Origin: Bacteroidaceae bacterium
GTDB lineage: Bacteria > Bacteroidota > Bacteroidia > Bacteroidales > Bacteroidaceae
Assembly: GCA_900770655.1 (NCBI GenBank)
Contig: CAAGLA010000005.1
Coordinates: 1 to 32,851, forward strand
Reading direction: 5' to 3'
DNA length: 32,851 nucleotides
Shown: piece by piece, positions 16,843 to 23,119 of the stretch
Layout of the letters: each line of letters begins with the position of its first letter
How positions within the stretch are numbered: the first letter of the stretch is position 1
Position numbers and translations under genes: made by a program
Notes under the pieces: model-generated
What the model was told of the DNA's origin: nothing
Database searches by the model: none
What the model saw: the letters and a program-made list of their open reading frames with translations, nothing else

Positions 16843-17428
16843 CACCTTGTGGCTTGTTGCCGTTTCCTTTTTTGTTGAACTGGTTCATTGTACGTGCCAG
16901 CCCTGCGAAACAGAAACTTTTTATTATCTCTGTCGTTGTCTCTAACTGTGAGTCTACTGTCTTTTGCTCTTCGCTGTTGAAGGCGCCAAGAACGAAACCT
17001 ACTTGCTGGCCCTTGCCGAACTCGTTGCCTATGCCGAACCTCAGCCGCGCATAGTTGGTGGTTCCAAGAGTGGCGGCTATGTGCTTGAGACCGTTGTGGC
17101 CACCGTCGCTGCCTTGCCCCTTAAGGCGCAGGGCTCCCACCGGCAGTGCGAGGTCGTCTACTATAACAAGTACCTTTTCTACCGGTATCTTTTCCTGTTG
17201 CATCCAGTAGCGCACGGCATTGCCGCTGAGGTTCATATAGGTCGACGGCTTAAGAAGCACGAGCTTGCGCCCGCGTACCGATGCTTCGGCCACGTAGCCG
17301 TAGCGCTTGTCTACAAAAGCAGTATTGGACGCCTTTGCAAAGGCGTCCAATACGGTAAATCCTATGTTGTGGCGGGTTCCTTCGTACTCTTGTCCAATAT
17401 TGCCCAGCCCGACAATCAGATATTTCAT
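16835..17428 (-). CDS. pth: Peptidyl-tRNA hydrolase
   Basis: A 197-residue cytoplasmic esterase that releases peptides from prematurely dropped peptidyl-tRNA. The family signature is intact: Asn10 and catalytic His20 in GLGNIGQEYEGTRHNIGF, KPSTYMNLSGNAV with Asn66, the aspartate pair at 91-92 in VIVDDLALPVG, and SDGGHNGLKHI with Asn112. Length is normal for the family. It lies 11 nt downstream of rplY on the same strand, so the two are almost certainly co-transcribed. The final codons (GGT GAA AAC TGA) fall within one copy of the 11-bp direct repeat that borders the structured insert, so the insertion occurred at the very end of this gene without shortening the enzyme. Confidence 0.95.
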   Translation of the reverse strand: MKYLIVGLGNIGQEYEGTRHNIGFTVLDAFAKASNTAFVDKRYGYVAEASVRGRKLVLLKPSTYMNLSGNAVRYWMQQEKIPVEKVLVIVDDLALPVGALRLKGQGSDGGHNGLKHIAATLGTTNYARLRFGIGNEFGKGQQVGFVLGAFNSEEQKTVDSQLETTTEIIKSFCFAGLARTMNQFNKKGNGNKPQGEN

Positions 17429-17439
17429 TTGCCGAATTT

Positions 17440-18018
17440 TTATTTCTTAGCGGCAGCTGCGGCAGCTGCAGATGCACGTGTTGTCTTAACAGAAGCAACA
17501 AGTGACTCCTTAACAGTTACCAATTCGAGACCCTCGTATGAAAGGTCACCTACCTTGATAGACTTGCCAAGACCAAGTGATGTAACGTCTACTGTCAAAA
17601 TCTCAGGAATAGCTGTGTAGACAGCCTTTACCTTGAGGTAACGCTGTACCTGAACGAGCTTACCACCGGCACGTACACCGTCGGCAAGACCTTCGAGCTT
17701 AACAGGAACCGCCATAACGATTGGCTTCTCCTCTGTTACCTGATAGAAGTCTACGTGAAGTATTGTATCTTTTACAGGGTGGAACTGGATGTCCTTCATA
17801 ACGGCCTTTACTGCCTTGCCGTCGATTGTGAGGTCTACAACGTGAATGTCGGGTGTGTAAACCAACTTGCGGAGACCTTCAACAGGAACGCTGAATGCCT
17901 TTGCCTCTTTCTCTACACCATAAAGGTTACATGGTACAAGACCTGCGTTGCGCAATGCGTTGGTAGCCTTCTTGCCTACCTCGGTTCTGCTTGAACCTGA
18001 AATGCTGATTGATTTCAT
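17440..18018 (-). CDS. rplY: 50S ribosomal protein L25 / general stress protein Ctc
   Basis: A 192-residue 5S rRNA-binding ribosomal protein of the long, two-domain (Ctc/TL5) type. The N-terminal L25 domain covers roughly residues 1-90 (SISGSSRTEVGKKATNALR, LVPCNLYG, KAVMKDIQFHPVKDTILHVD) and the TL5-type beta domain follows (about 95-180; VPVKLEGLADGVRAGGKL, LTVDVTSLGLGKSIKVGDL). It ends in an alanine-lysine tail (ASAAAAAAAKK). The start follows a roughly 76-nt leader downstream of a good promoter, as first gene of the rplY-pth-hslR operon. Confidence 0.95.
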   Translation of the reverse strand: MKSISISGSSRTEVGKKATNALRNAGLVPCNLYGVEKEAKAFSVPVEGLRKLVYTPDIHVVDLTIDGKAVKAVMKDIQFHPVKDTILHVDFYQVTEEKPIVMAVPVKLEGLADGVRAGGKLVQVQRYLKVKAVYTAIPEILTVDVTSLGLGKSIKVGDLSYEGLELVTVKESLVASVKTTRASAAAAAAAKK

Positions 18019-18100
18019 AATAAAAATGTGTTACTCTAAATTAAGATAATGTTTACTTGCTTAATTCGCCATCACACGGACAGTCTGTTTAAAGCGGGTG

Positions 18101-18132
18101 CAAAGTTAATGTTTTTTTTTCTTTTACGCAAG
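18101..18132 (-). promoter_or_regulatory. Bacteroides-type promoter of the rplY-pth-hslR operon
   Basis: Read on the minus strand, CTTG (18129-18132), a 20-nt spacer and TAACTTTG (18101-18108) give an exact -7 box and a three-of-four -33 box. Transcription would start near 18094, leaving a leader of about 76 nt before rplY. Confidence 0.7.
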
Positions 18133-18169
18133 CCGCAGACAACAAATCGCACTGCTTGGCGGCTAAAAC

Positions 18170-18182
18170 CTGCCTATGGCAG
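18170..18182 (-). terminator. Weak hairpin plus short T-run after the DUF3276 gene
   Basis: CTGCC and GGCAG pair around three bases, and on the minus strand the stem is followed by GTTTTAG. It lies 33 nt past the DUF3276 stop codon. Stem and T-run are both short, so termination is uncertain. Confidence 0.3.
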
Positions 18183-18215
18183 AGCGATGTTGGGGAAACG
18201 AGTGGGCAGAACTGC

Positions 18216-18578
18216 TTAAAAGTCGATGTCGATGTCTACCTTAGGCTCGGTGTTCTCTTCTGCTGCGGGCTCTGTGTGCGGGCGGGGTATATACTCTCCC
18301 TGCTCGGCAACTATGTAGCTCATTGCTTCGCTCATTGCCTTTGCAAACTTTGAAAAGTCTTCGCGATAGAGAAATATCTTGTGCTTCTCGAAGGAAAATG
18401 TTGCACCTTCGCCTTCGCCCTGAACAATTTTCTTGCTCTCGGTTATAGATATGTACATATCTTCCTTGCGGTTCTTCTTTACGTCGATATAGTAGATTCT
18501 TTTACCTGCCTTAACGGTTTGTGAAAATACAATCTCTTTGTCATTCTCGATGTTGCCGCTCTTTTTAATCTCTTCCAT
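18216..18578 (-). CDS. DUF3276 / PUR-domain nucleic-acid-binding protein
   Basis: A 120-residue protein whose core (EIVFSQTVKAGKRIYYIDVK, YISITESKKI, FEKHKIFLYREDFSKFAKAM) has the beta-rich PUR-repeat pattern of the DUF3276 family. This is the Bacteroidota and spirochaete relative of Pur-alpha, which binds single-stranded DNA or RNA. The C-terminal stretch is acidic and low in complexity (EENTEPKVDIDIDF). It is transcribed alone on the minus strand, divergent from nusB, with a plausible promoter about 40-70 nt upstream. The cellular role in these bacteria is not established. Confidence 0.85.
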   Translation of the reverse strand: MEEIKKSGNIENDKEIVFSQTVKAGKRIYYIDVKKNRKEDMYISITESKKIVQGEGEGATFSFEKHKIFLYREDFSKFAKAMSEAMSYIVAEQGEYIPRPHTEPAAEENTEPKVDIDIDF

Positions 18579-18614
18579 TGTTGTATTTATGTGTAAAATG
18601 AATGATTATAGCTT

Positions 18615-18645
18615 CAAATATGGTTAAAATTTTTCACAAATCAAT
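18615..18645 (-). promoter_or_regulatory. Probable promoter of the DUF3276 gene
   Basis: On the minus strand, ATTG (18642-18645), a 19-nt spacer and CATATTTG (18615-18622) deviate at one base each from TTTG and TAnnTTTG. The predicted start would leave a leader of about 30 nt. The 308-nt gap between this gene and nusB otherwise holds AT-rich DNA and the hairpin next to nusB. Confidence 0.4.
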
Positions 18646-18834
18646 ATTTTGCGGCAATAATTTTAAAAAAAATGTTCATTTTTGTTCCATTTGGGTTCTT
18701 TTTGCTCTCTTTTTAGGCTGTTTTTCTACTGTTTTTCCTCTTTTGCGAACATTTTTCCACATTAATGTGTTATGTATTGTGCAAGGGTTATTTCACTTGG
18801 AGTATAATGGAAAAATAAAATCTCTTTTTTGCTT

Positions 18835-18864
18835 GCAAGGGTCGCAATAAAATGCGACCTTTGC
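18835..18864 (+). promoter_or_regulatory. 12-bp inverted repeat just upstream of nusB
   Basis: GCAAGGGTCGCA (18835-18846) and TGCGACCTTTGC (18853-18864) pair over 12 bp with a single G-T wobble around the loop ATAAAA. It ends 22 nt before the nusB start codon. It could be an mRNA leader hairpin or a protein-binding operator; no good promoter box with proper spacing was found overlapping it (GACCTTTG at 18856-18863 is an imperfect -7 box). Confidence 0.45.
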
Positions 18865-18886
18865 ACAATATCAGAAAAAGCGTTTT

Positions 18887-19807
18887 ATGATTAATAGAGT
18901 TCTTATCCGTCTTAAGGTATTGCAAATCGTATATGCCTACTACAAAAACAGTGGCAAGAGTCTTAAAGCTGCCGAAGACGAGGTTTTTTTCAGCCTTTCA
19001 AAGGCATACGATCTTTACAACTATATGTTGTTGTTAATTCCGGCCATTACTCACTATGCGGCCGACCGTATATCGTTCCTCAGCCTAAAGCTACGCCCGA
19101 CTGAGAGTGATATGAATCCAAACCTTAAGTTTGTGAACAATGCTTTCGTGGCACAGTTGCAGAACAGTGAACAGCTGAACAGGTTTGCCGAAAAGAGCAA
19201 GCTCAACTGGGTGGAAAACTCCGATATTCTGCGTCGTCTGCTCGACAAGATAGAGGAGTGCGACTTCTACAAGGAGTATATGGCAAAGGAGAATACATCG
19301 TACGAAGATGACAAGGAGCTGTGGCGCAAGATATACAAGACTTTTATATTTGACAACGAGGAACTCGACGCATTGCTCGAAGAGCAAAGCCTCTACTGGA
19401 ACGACGACAAGTCTATAGTAGACAGTTTTGTGCTGAAGACAATTAAACGCTTTGAGCCGGAATGTGGCGATGCTGCCCTGTTGCCCGAATACAAGGACGA
19501 GGCCGACAGACGCTTTGCAAGAGACCTCTTCAGAAACTCGATAGCCAATGCCGAAGAGTACAGGACCCTTATGAGCGAGAGCTCCAAGAACTGGGATATG
19601 TCGCGCCTTGCATTTATGGACGTGATAATTATGCAGGTTGCTCTTGCCGAAGTGATGACCTTCGACGATATTCCTCTTTCGGTAACCCTGAACGAATATG
19701 TTGAAATAGCAAAGCATTACAGCACTGCAAAAAGCGGTTCGTTTGTTAACGGTCTGCTCGACACCATTACAAAGAAGCTGCGCAGCGAAGGCAAAATAGA
19801 GAAATAA
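18887..19807 (+). CDS. nusB: Transcription antitermination factor NusB (long Bacteroidota form)
   Basis: A 306-residue protein. The NusB fold is recognisable in the C-terminal part (WDMSRLAFMDVIIMQVALAE, IPLSVTLNEYVEIAKHYS, GSFVNGLLDTITKKL), which in bacteria binds boxA RNA with S10 to prevent premature termination in rRNA operons. The N-terminus starts with the family's typical RVLIRLKVLQIVYAYY. An additional 150 or so helical residues are inserted between, as in other Bacteroidota; typical NusB is about 140 residues. It heads the nusB-yajC-ybbR-coaE cluster, with 35 nt before yajC. Confidence 0.92.
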   Translation: MINRVLIRLKVLQIVYAYYKNSGKSLKAAEDEVFFSLSKAYDLYNYMLLLIPAITHYAADRISFLSLKLRPTESDMNPNLKFVNNAFVAQLQNSEQLNRFAEKSKLNWVENSDILRRLLDKIEECDFYKEYMAKENTSYEDDKELWRKIYKTFIFDNEELDALLEEQSLYWNDDKSIVDSFVLKTIKRFEPECGDAALLPEYKDEADRRFARDLFRNSIANAEEYRTLMSESSKNWDMSRLAFMDVIIMQVALAEVMTFDDIPLSVTLNEYVEIAKHYSTAKSGSFVNGLLDTITKKLRSEGKIEK

Positions 19808-19842
19808 TAACAATATTAATAATTAATTATACATTTTTGGTT

Positions 19843-20133
19843 ATGAACGTACTACAAGGTATACTTGCTAGCCCTATTTTTATGTTTGTGATTATTATCG
19901 CAATAATGTACTTTATGATGATACGCCCGCAGCGCAAGCGTCAGAAGGAGATTGAGAACTTTCGCAATGGGTTGAAACCCGGACAGGAGGTTGTTACAAG
20001 CGGTGGTATATATGGCAAGATAAAAGAGGTTGACAACGGTATCGTTGTTCTTGAAATTGCTCACAACGTGAATGTCCGCGTTGACATATCTGTTGTTTAT
20101 GCGAGCCCTGCAGCTATGCAGCAGCAAGGGTAA
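19843..20133 (+). CDS. yajC: Preprotein translocase accessory subunit YajC
   Basis: A 96-residue inner-membrane protein. One transmembrane helix spans about residues 7-25 (LASPIFMFVIIIAIMYFMM), followed by the diagnostic IRPQRKRQKEIENFRNGLK and VTSGGIYGKIKEV, and a cytosolic beta domain. YajC associates with SecDF and the SecYEG channel. ATG 19843 was preferred to the TTG two codons earlier. The gene follows nusB by 35 nt and precedes the YbbR gene by 18 nt. Confidence 0.93.
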   Translation: MNVLQGILASPIFMFVIIIAIMYFMMIRPQRKRQKEIENFRNGLKPGQEVVTSGGIYGKIKEVDNGIVVLEIAHNVNVRVDISVVYASPAAMQQQG

Positions 20134-20151
20134 AAACTTCAGGTTCCTGCT

Positions 20152-21129
20152 TTGGTTAAGGAGTGGCTAAACAGGCTGAAAGGGAGTAATATGCTTACCT
20201 TCCTTTTCTTTGTATTGGTCTCGTGTTGTATGTGGCTCTTGCAGACACTTAACGAAAAATACGAGACTGATATATCTTTTACGCTTGTTGTAGAGAATGC
20301 TCCTGCCGATATTGAGTTTGAAGAGGGTAACAACCATAGGCTGAGCATTGTGCTGCGCGACTATGGCACGGTGCTTATGGGCTATATCTTCGACGACAAT
20401 ATGAAGGTTAAGGTCGATTACTCCGAGTTTTCCGAAGAGAACGGCCGTCTTGTGTTGCCGGTGTCGGCAATAAAGTCGCGCGTGATGAGTGCTGTGGAAC
20501 CCTCAACAACCATCATTCAGTTTGTAGACGATGAATTTGTGCTAAATATCAAGAGAACTGTCGAAAAGAGGAATGTCTCTGTGGCGAGTGACTTCGGTGT
20601 TGATAGCAACTGCAACCTGTTGTCGGTTGAGGCAACGCCTGCAACTGTTACGGTAACAGCCTTGCCAGCCGTGCTGTCGTCTATAGAGAATATTGCGACG
20701 GTTTCTCTTGGCGGGCTAACTGTGAGCGGCGATACGGTTATAAGAGTGCCCCTTGAAAACAGAGAAGGTGTGCTTGTATCCCCATCGAGTGTCGATGTGA
20801 AGATTGCTGTTTCCTCTGTTATGAGCAAAGTAGTGCGTGTGCCTCTCGAGTTTGTGAACTTTCCGCCAATGAGCACTTGGACACTTTTTCCTGTAGATGT
20901 GGATATAAGTTTCGATGTGGCAAAAAAGGATTACGACAAGGTGGTACCGGGTGACTTTAAGGTTATACTCGATTACAACGATTATGTGAATGCCCCCGAC
21001 GGCGGTGACGTGGCATTGATTCTTGCCTCTTCGTCTCCGCTGGCAAGCAACGTGACTATTTCCCCTTCTGTAATAATTAAGTCAAAAGCAAGCCAAATTG
21101 TTACTTTTGACAGTAATATGATGTGGTAG
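20152..21129 (+). CDS. YbbR-like domain membrane-anchored protein
   Basis: A protein of about 325 residues with one N-terminal membrane anchor (LTFLFFVLVSCCMWLLQTL) and an extracytoplasmic part of YbbR-like beta repeats (features such as VVENAPADIEF, VEATPATVTVTALPAVL, VPLEFVNFP). In Firmicutes YbbR proteins (CdaR) regulate a diadenylate cyclase; the role in Bacteroidota is less clear. The TTG at 20152 keeps the basic residues (VKEWLNRLKG) expected before the anchor. ATG 20191, preceded by AGGGAG, is a shorter alternative that would start directly at the helix. It lies between yajC and coaE with gaps of 18 and 6 nt. Confidence 0.85.
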   Translation: MVKEWLNRLKGSNMLTFLFFVLVSCCMWLLQTLNEKYETDISFTLVVENAPADIEFEEGNNHRLSIVLRDYGTVLMGYIFDDNMKVKVDYSEFSEENGRLVLPVSAIKSRVMSAVEPSTTIIQFVDDEFVLNIKRTVEKRNVSVASDFGVDSNCNLLSVEATPATVTVTALPAVLSSIENIATVSLGGLTVSGDTVIRVPLENREGVLVSPSSVDVKIAVSSVMSKVVRVPLEFVNFPPMSTWTLFPVDVDISFDVAKKDYDKVVPGDFKVILDYNDYVNAPDGGDVALILASSSPLASNVTISPSVIIKSKASQIVTFDSNMMW

Positions 21130-21135
21130 CCTGTT

Positions 21136-21741
21136 ATGGAAAATAGTATTAAATTGGCAATTACCGGCACTATAGGCAGCGGAAAGTCTGTTGTTTCGCG
21201 CATACTCTCTATTATGGGCGTTCCTGTGTACGACTGCGATTCGCGGGCAAAGGAGATGATGACCGGCGATTCTCGTATAGTGGCGGAATTGAAGAGGATG
21301 TTCGGCGGGGATTGTTATAACGACGACGGCACGCTGAATAAAAAGTATATTGCATCGTGCATTTTTACCGACAGCGACAACATTAAGCGCGTAAATGCTC
21401 TTGTGCATCCTGCCGTGTGCAATGACTTCAGCCGCTGGGCAAAGCAACAGAAGAGCAGTGTGGTTGGGGTGGAAACTGCTATACTGCACGAATCGGGGAT
21501 GATATCTTTTGTAGACAAGACACTTGTTGTGTGGGCCGACAAAGAGACTGCCATACAGCGCACAATGTTGCGTAGCGGAATGAGCCGCAGGCAGGTGGAA
21601 AGCAGAATGCTGAAGCAGATGTCGGCCGATGAACTGCTGCTGCTTTCAGATTTCTCTATCTACAACGACAAGAACTCGCCTCTGCTGCCGGCGGTAACAG
21701 AACTGCTTGCCGAACTGAGGGGCTATATTAAAGGATATTAA
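21136..21741 (+). CDS. coaE: Dephospho-CoA kinase
   Basis: A 201-residue cytoplasmic kinase that phosphorylates the 3'-hydroxyl of dephospho-CoA, the last step of coenzyme A synthesis. The P-loop GTIGSGKS is at residues 11-18. YDCDSRAKEM corresponds to the substrate-site aspartate region, and the lid and C-terminal motif (RMLKQMSADELL, SDFSIYND) match the family's 'Q...E...AD..I.N' pattern. Length is normal. It begins 6 nt after the YbbR stop, so it is in the same operon. Confidence 0.93.
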   Translation: MENSIKLAITGTIGSGKSVVSRILSIMGVPVYDCDSRAKEMMTGDSRIVAELKRMFGGDCYNDDGTLNKKYIASCIFTDSDNIKRVNALVHPAVCNDFSRWAKQQKSSVVGVETAILHESGMISFVDKTLVVWADKETAIQRTMLRSGMSRRQVESRMLKQMSADELLLLSDFSIYNDKNSPLLPAVTELLAELRGYIKGY

Positions 21742-21756
21742 AAAACTACTCTCTTT

Positions 21757-21787
21757 TTTGTAAAGACAAACTGAATTTCTATCTTCG
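21757..21787 (+). promoter_or_regulatory. Bacteroides-type promoter of the DUF5606 gene
   Basis: TTTG (21757-21760), a 19-nt spacer and TATCTTCG (21780-21787, seven of eight to TAnnTTTG counting wildcards) lie 16 nt after coaE. The predicted leader is about 50 nt. The gene can therefore be expressed independently of the nusB-coaE operon. Confidence 0.6.
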
Positions 21788-21842
21788 CACCGGCTGGTGA
21801 AAACTGTATTGGATGTTGACACAAATAATAAAATAAATCGAT

Positions 21843-22265
21843 ATGTTTGAAAGAATTCTTACAATTTCCGGCAAGCCCGGTCTATACCGCCTTGTTTCAA
21901 GCGGTCGTAATATGTTTATAGTTGAAGCGGTTGATGCTACAAAGAAGCGTATGCCTGTTCACAGTACAAATCAGGTGGTTATGCTCGACGATATAGCTAT
22001 ATATACCGACACCGAAGAGGTTCCCCTCCGCGATATCTTCTTCAAGATTTATGAGAAGGAGAACGGTGTGTTGCCTTTCGATGCCAAGGCTCTCACTCCC
22101 GAAGAGCTTGTTGAGTATTTCGAGGGTATTATGCCCGACTATGACCGTGAACGTGTCTATCTCACACACATAAAGAAAATGTACGCTTGGTATAATATTC
22201 TTGTTGCCAATGGCGTAACGGATTTCAAGAGTGAGGAAGAGGCTGAGGAGGCTGCTGCTGAGTAA
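21843..22265 (+). CDS. DUF5606 family protein
   Basis: A 140-residue cytoplasmic protein with the conserved start MFERILTISGKPGLYRLV, then IVEAVDATKKRMPVH, IAIYTDTEEVPLRDIFFKI and a C-terminal acidic low-complexity tail (EEEAEEAAAE). The family is found in Bacteroidota, typically beside coaE and clpB as here. It looks like a small nucleic-acid or regulatory adaptor by its compact beta N-terminus, but no function is established. It has its own promoter and terminator. Confidence 0.85.
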   Translation: MFERILTISGKPGLYRLVSSGRNMFIVEAVDATKKRMPVHSTNQVVMLDDIAIYTDTEEVPLRDIFFKIYEKENGVLPFDAKALTPEELVEYFEGIMPDYDRERVYLTHIKKMYAWYNILVANGVTDFKSEEEAEEAAAE

Positions 22266-22270
22266 TGATA

Positions 22271-22303
22271 AACGAGGGTGCCTTTTTTGGCGGCACCCTC
22301 GTT
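22271..22303 (+). terminator. Hairpin terminator after the DUF5606 gene
   Basis: Perfect 12-bp arms (AACGAGGGTGCC and its complement) enclose a T-rich loop, 5 nt after the stop. The following CATTCATTTT is only moderately T-rich. Confidence 0.65.
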
Positions 22304-22327
22304 CATTCATTTTAATTTATAATTGCT

Positions 22328-23059
22328 ATGAAAAATATATCTATTGTTTTTGTGCTGTTCTTTTCGCTCTCTTTGAGCAATGTGCAGGCACAGTCTTGGA
22401 GAAACTTGCTTGGCAAGGTTGCCGGCGAGGTTGCCGGAAATGTTACACAGAACGACGATGGCGGTGTGCTTGGCAATGTGCTTGGTTCCCTCTTGGGAAA
22501 CTCTATTACACTTACCGAAGAGGTGCTTGAGGGTACTTGGGAGTACCGTGGTGTTGCCTGTGTGCTGGAGAGCGAGAGTATGCTGTCGGAAATTGGCGGT
22601 TCTTTGGTAATATCGCAGGTTGAAGAGAGGCTTGACGGTCTCTTTGCGCGAGTGGGCGTCGCTCCGGGTACCTGTACTTTTACTTTTGTGGGAAAGGATT
22701 CCTGTGTGTTTAATGTTGCCGGCCGCGATGTTGCGGGCGGTTATACTCTCAATGCCGAAGAGAAGGTTATTGAGTTCCGTTTCATTTACGATAGAGTGAG
22801 CTTCAGGACTTTTGTTTCGTACAATGTAGCAGATATGAACATTGTGTTCGATGCCGACAGGCTGCTGTCGCTTGTAAAGAGCGTGACAGGCGGTATCTCT
22901 TCGGGTGCTTCGAGCTTGGGCAGTATGGCTTCGGGCAGCGAAGCGACAACCGGCTTGGGTACGAGTGCATCTGCAATATCTTCTACGCTCAATACCGTGG
23001 GCTCTCTGCTCGATAACTATAATGGTATGATGTTGGGAATGAAATTGAAGAAGAAATAG
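22328..23059 (+). CDS. DUF4923 family exported protein (lipocalin-like)
   Basis: A 243-residue secreted or periplasmic protein. Residues 1-21 form a signal peptide (ISIVFVLFFSLSLSNVQAQ). A Gly-rich segment with VAGEVAGNV and LGNVLGSLLGN follows, then a beta-barrel-like region beginning LEGTWEYRGVACVLES, with SCVFNVAGRDVAGGYTLN and FRTFVSYNVADMNIVFDADR, which fits the DUF4923 family of Bacteroidales. The C-terminus is Ser/Gly/Ala-rich. Function is unknown; a small-ligand-binding or envelope role is inferred from the fold. It is convergent with clpB and shares its terminator. Confidence 0.8.
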   Translation: MKNISIVFVLFFSLSLSNVQAQSWRNLLGKVAGEVAGNVTQNDDGGVLGNVLGSLLGNSITLTEEVLEGTWEYRGVACVLESESMLSEIGGSLVISQVEERLDGLFARVGVAPGTCTFTFVGKDSCVFNVAGRDVAGGYTLNAEEKVIEFRFIYDRVSFRTFVSYNVADMNIVFDADRLLSLVKSVTGGISSGASSLGSMASGSEATTGLGTSASAISSTLNTVGSLLDNYNGMMLGMKLKKK

Positions 23060-23075
23060 GAGTATAATTCATATA

Positions 23076-23119
23076 AACCAAAAAGGCTCACTTCCTGTGT
23101 GAAGTGAGCCTTTTTGGTT
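23076..23119. terminator. Bidirectional terminator between DUF4923 and clpB
   Basis: Perfect 19-bp arms (AACCAAAAAGGCTCACTTC and its complement) close a 6-nt loop. The A-tract on one side and T-tract on the other give a T-run on either strand. It includes the first bases of the clpB stop codon. Confidence 0.9.

Noticed and set aside
22318..22325. TATAATTG resembling a -7 box before the DUF4923 gene
   Set aside because: It ends 2 nt before the start codon, too close to serve as promoter for this gene, and deviates from the consensus.
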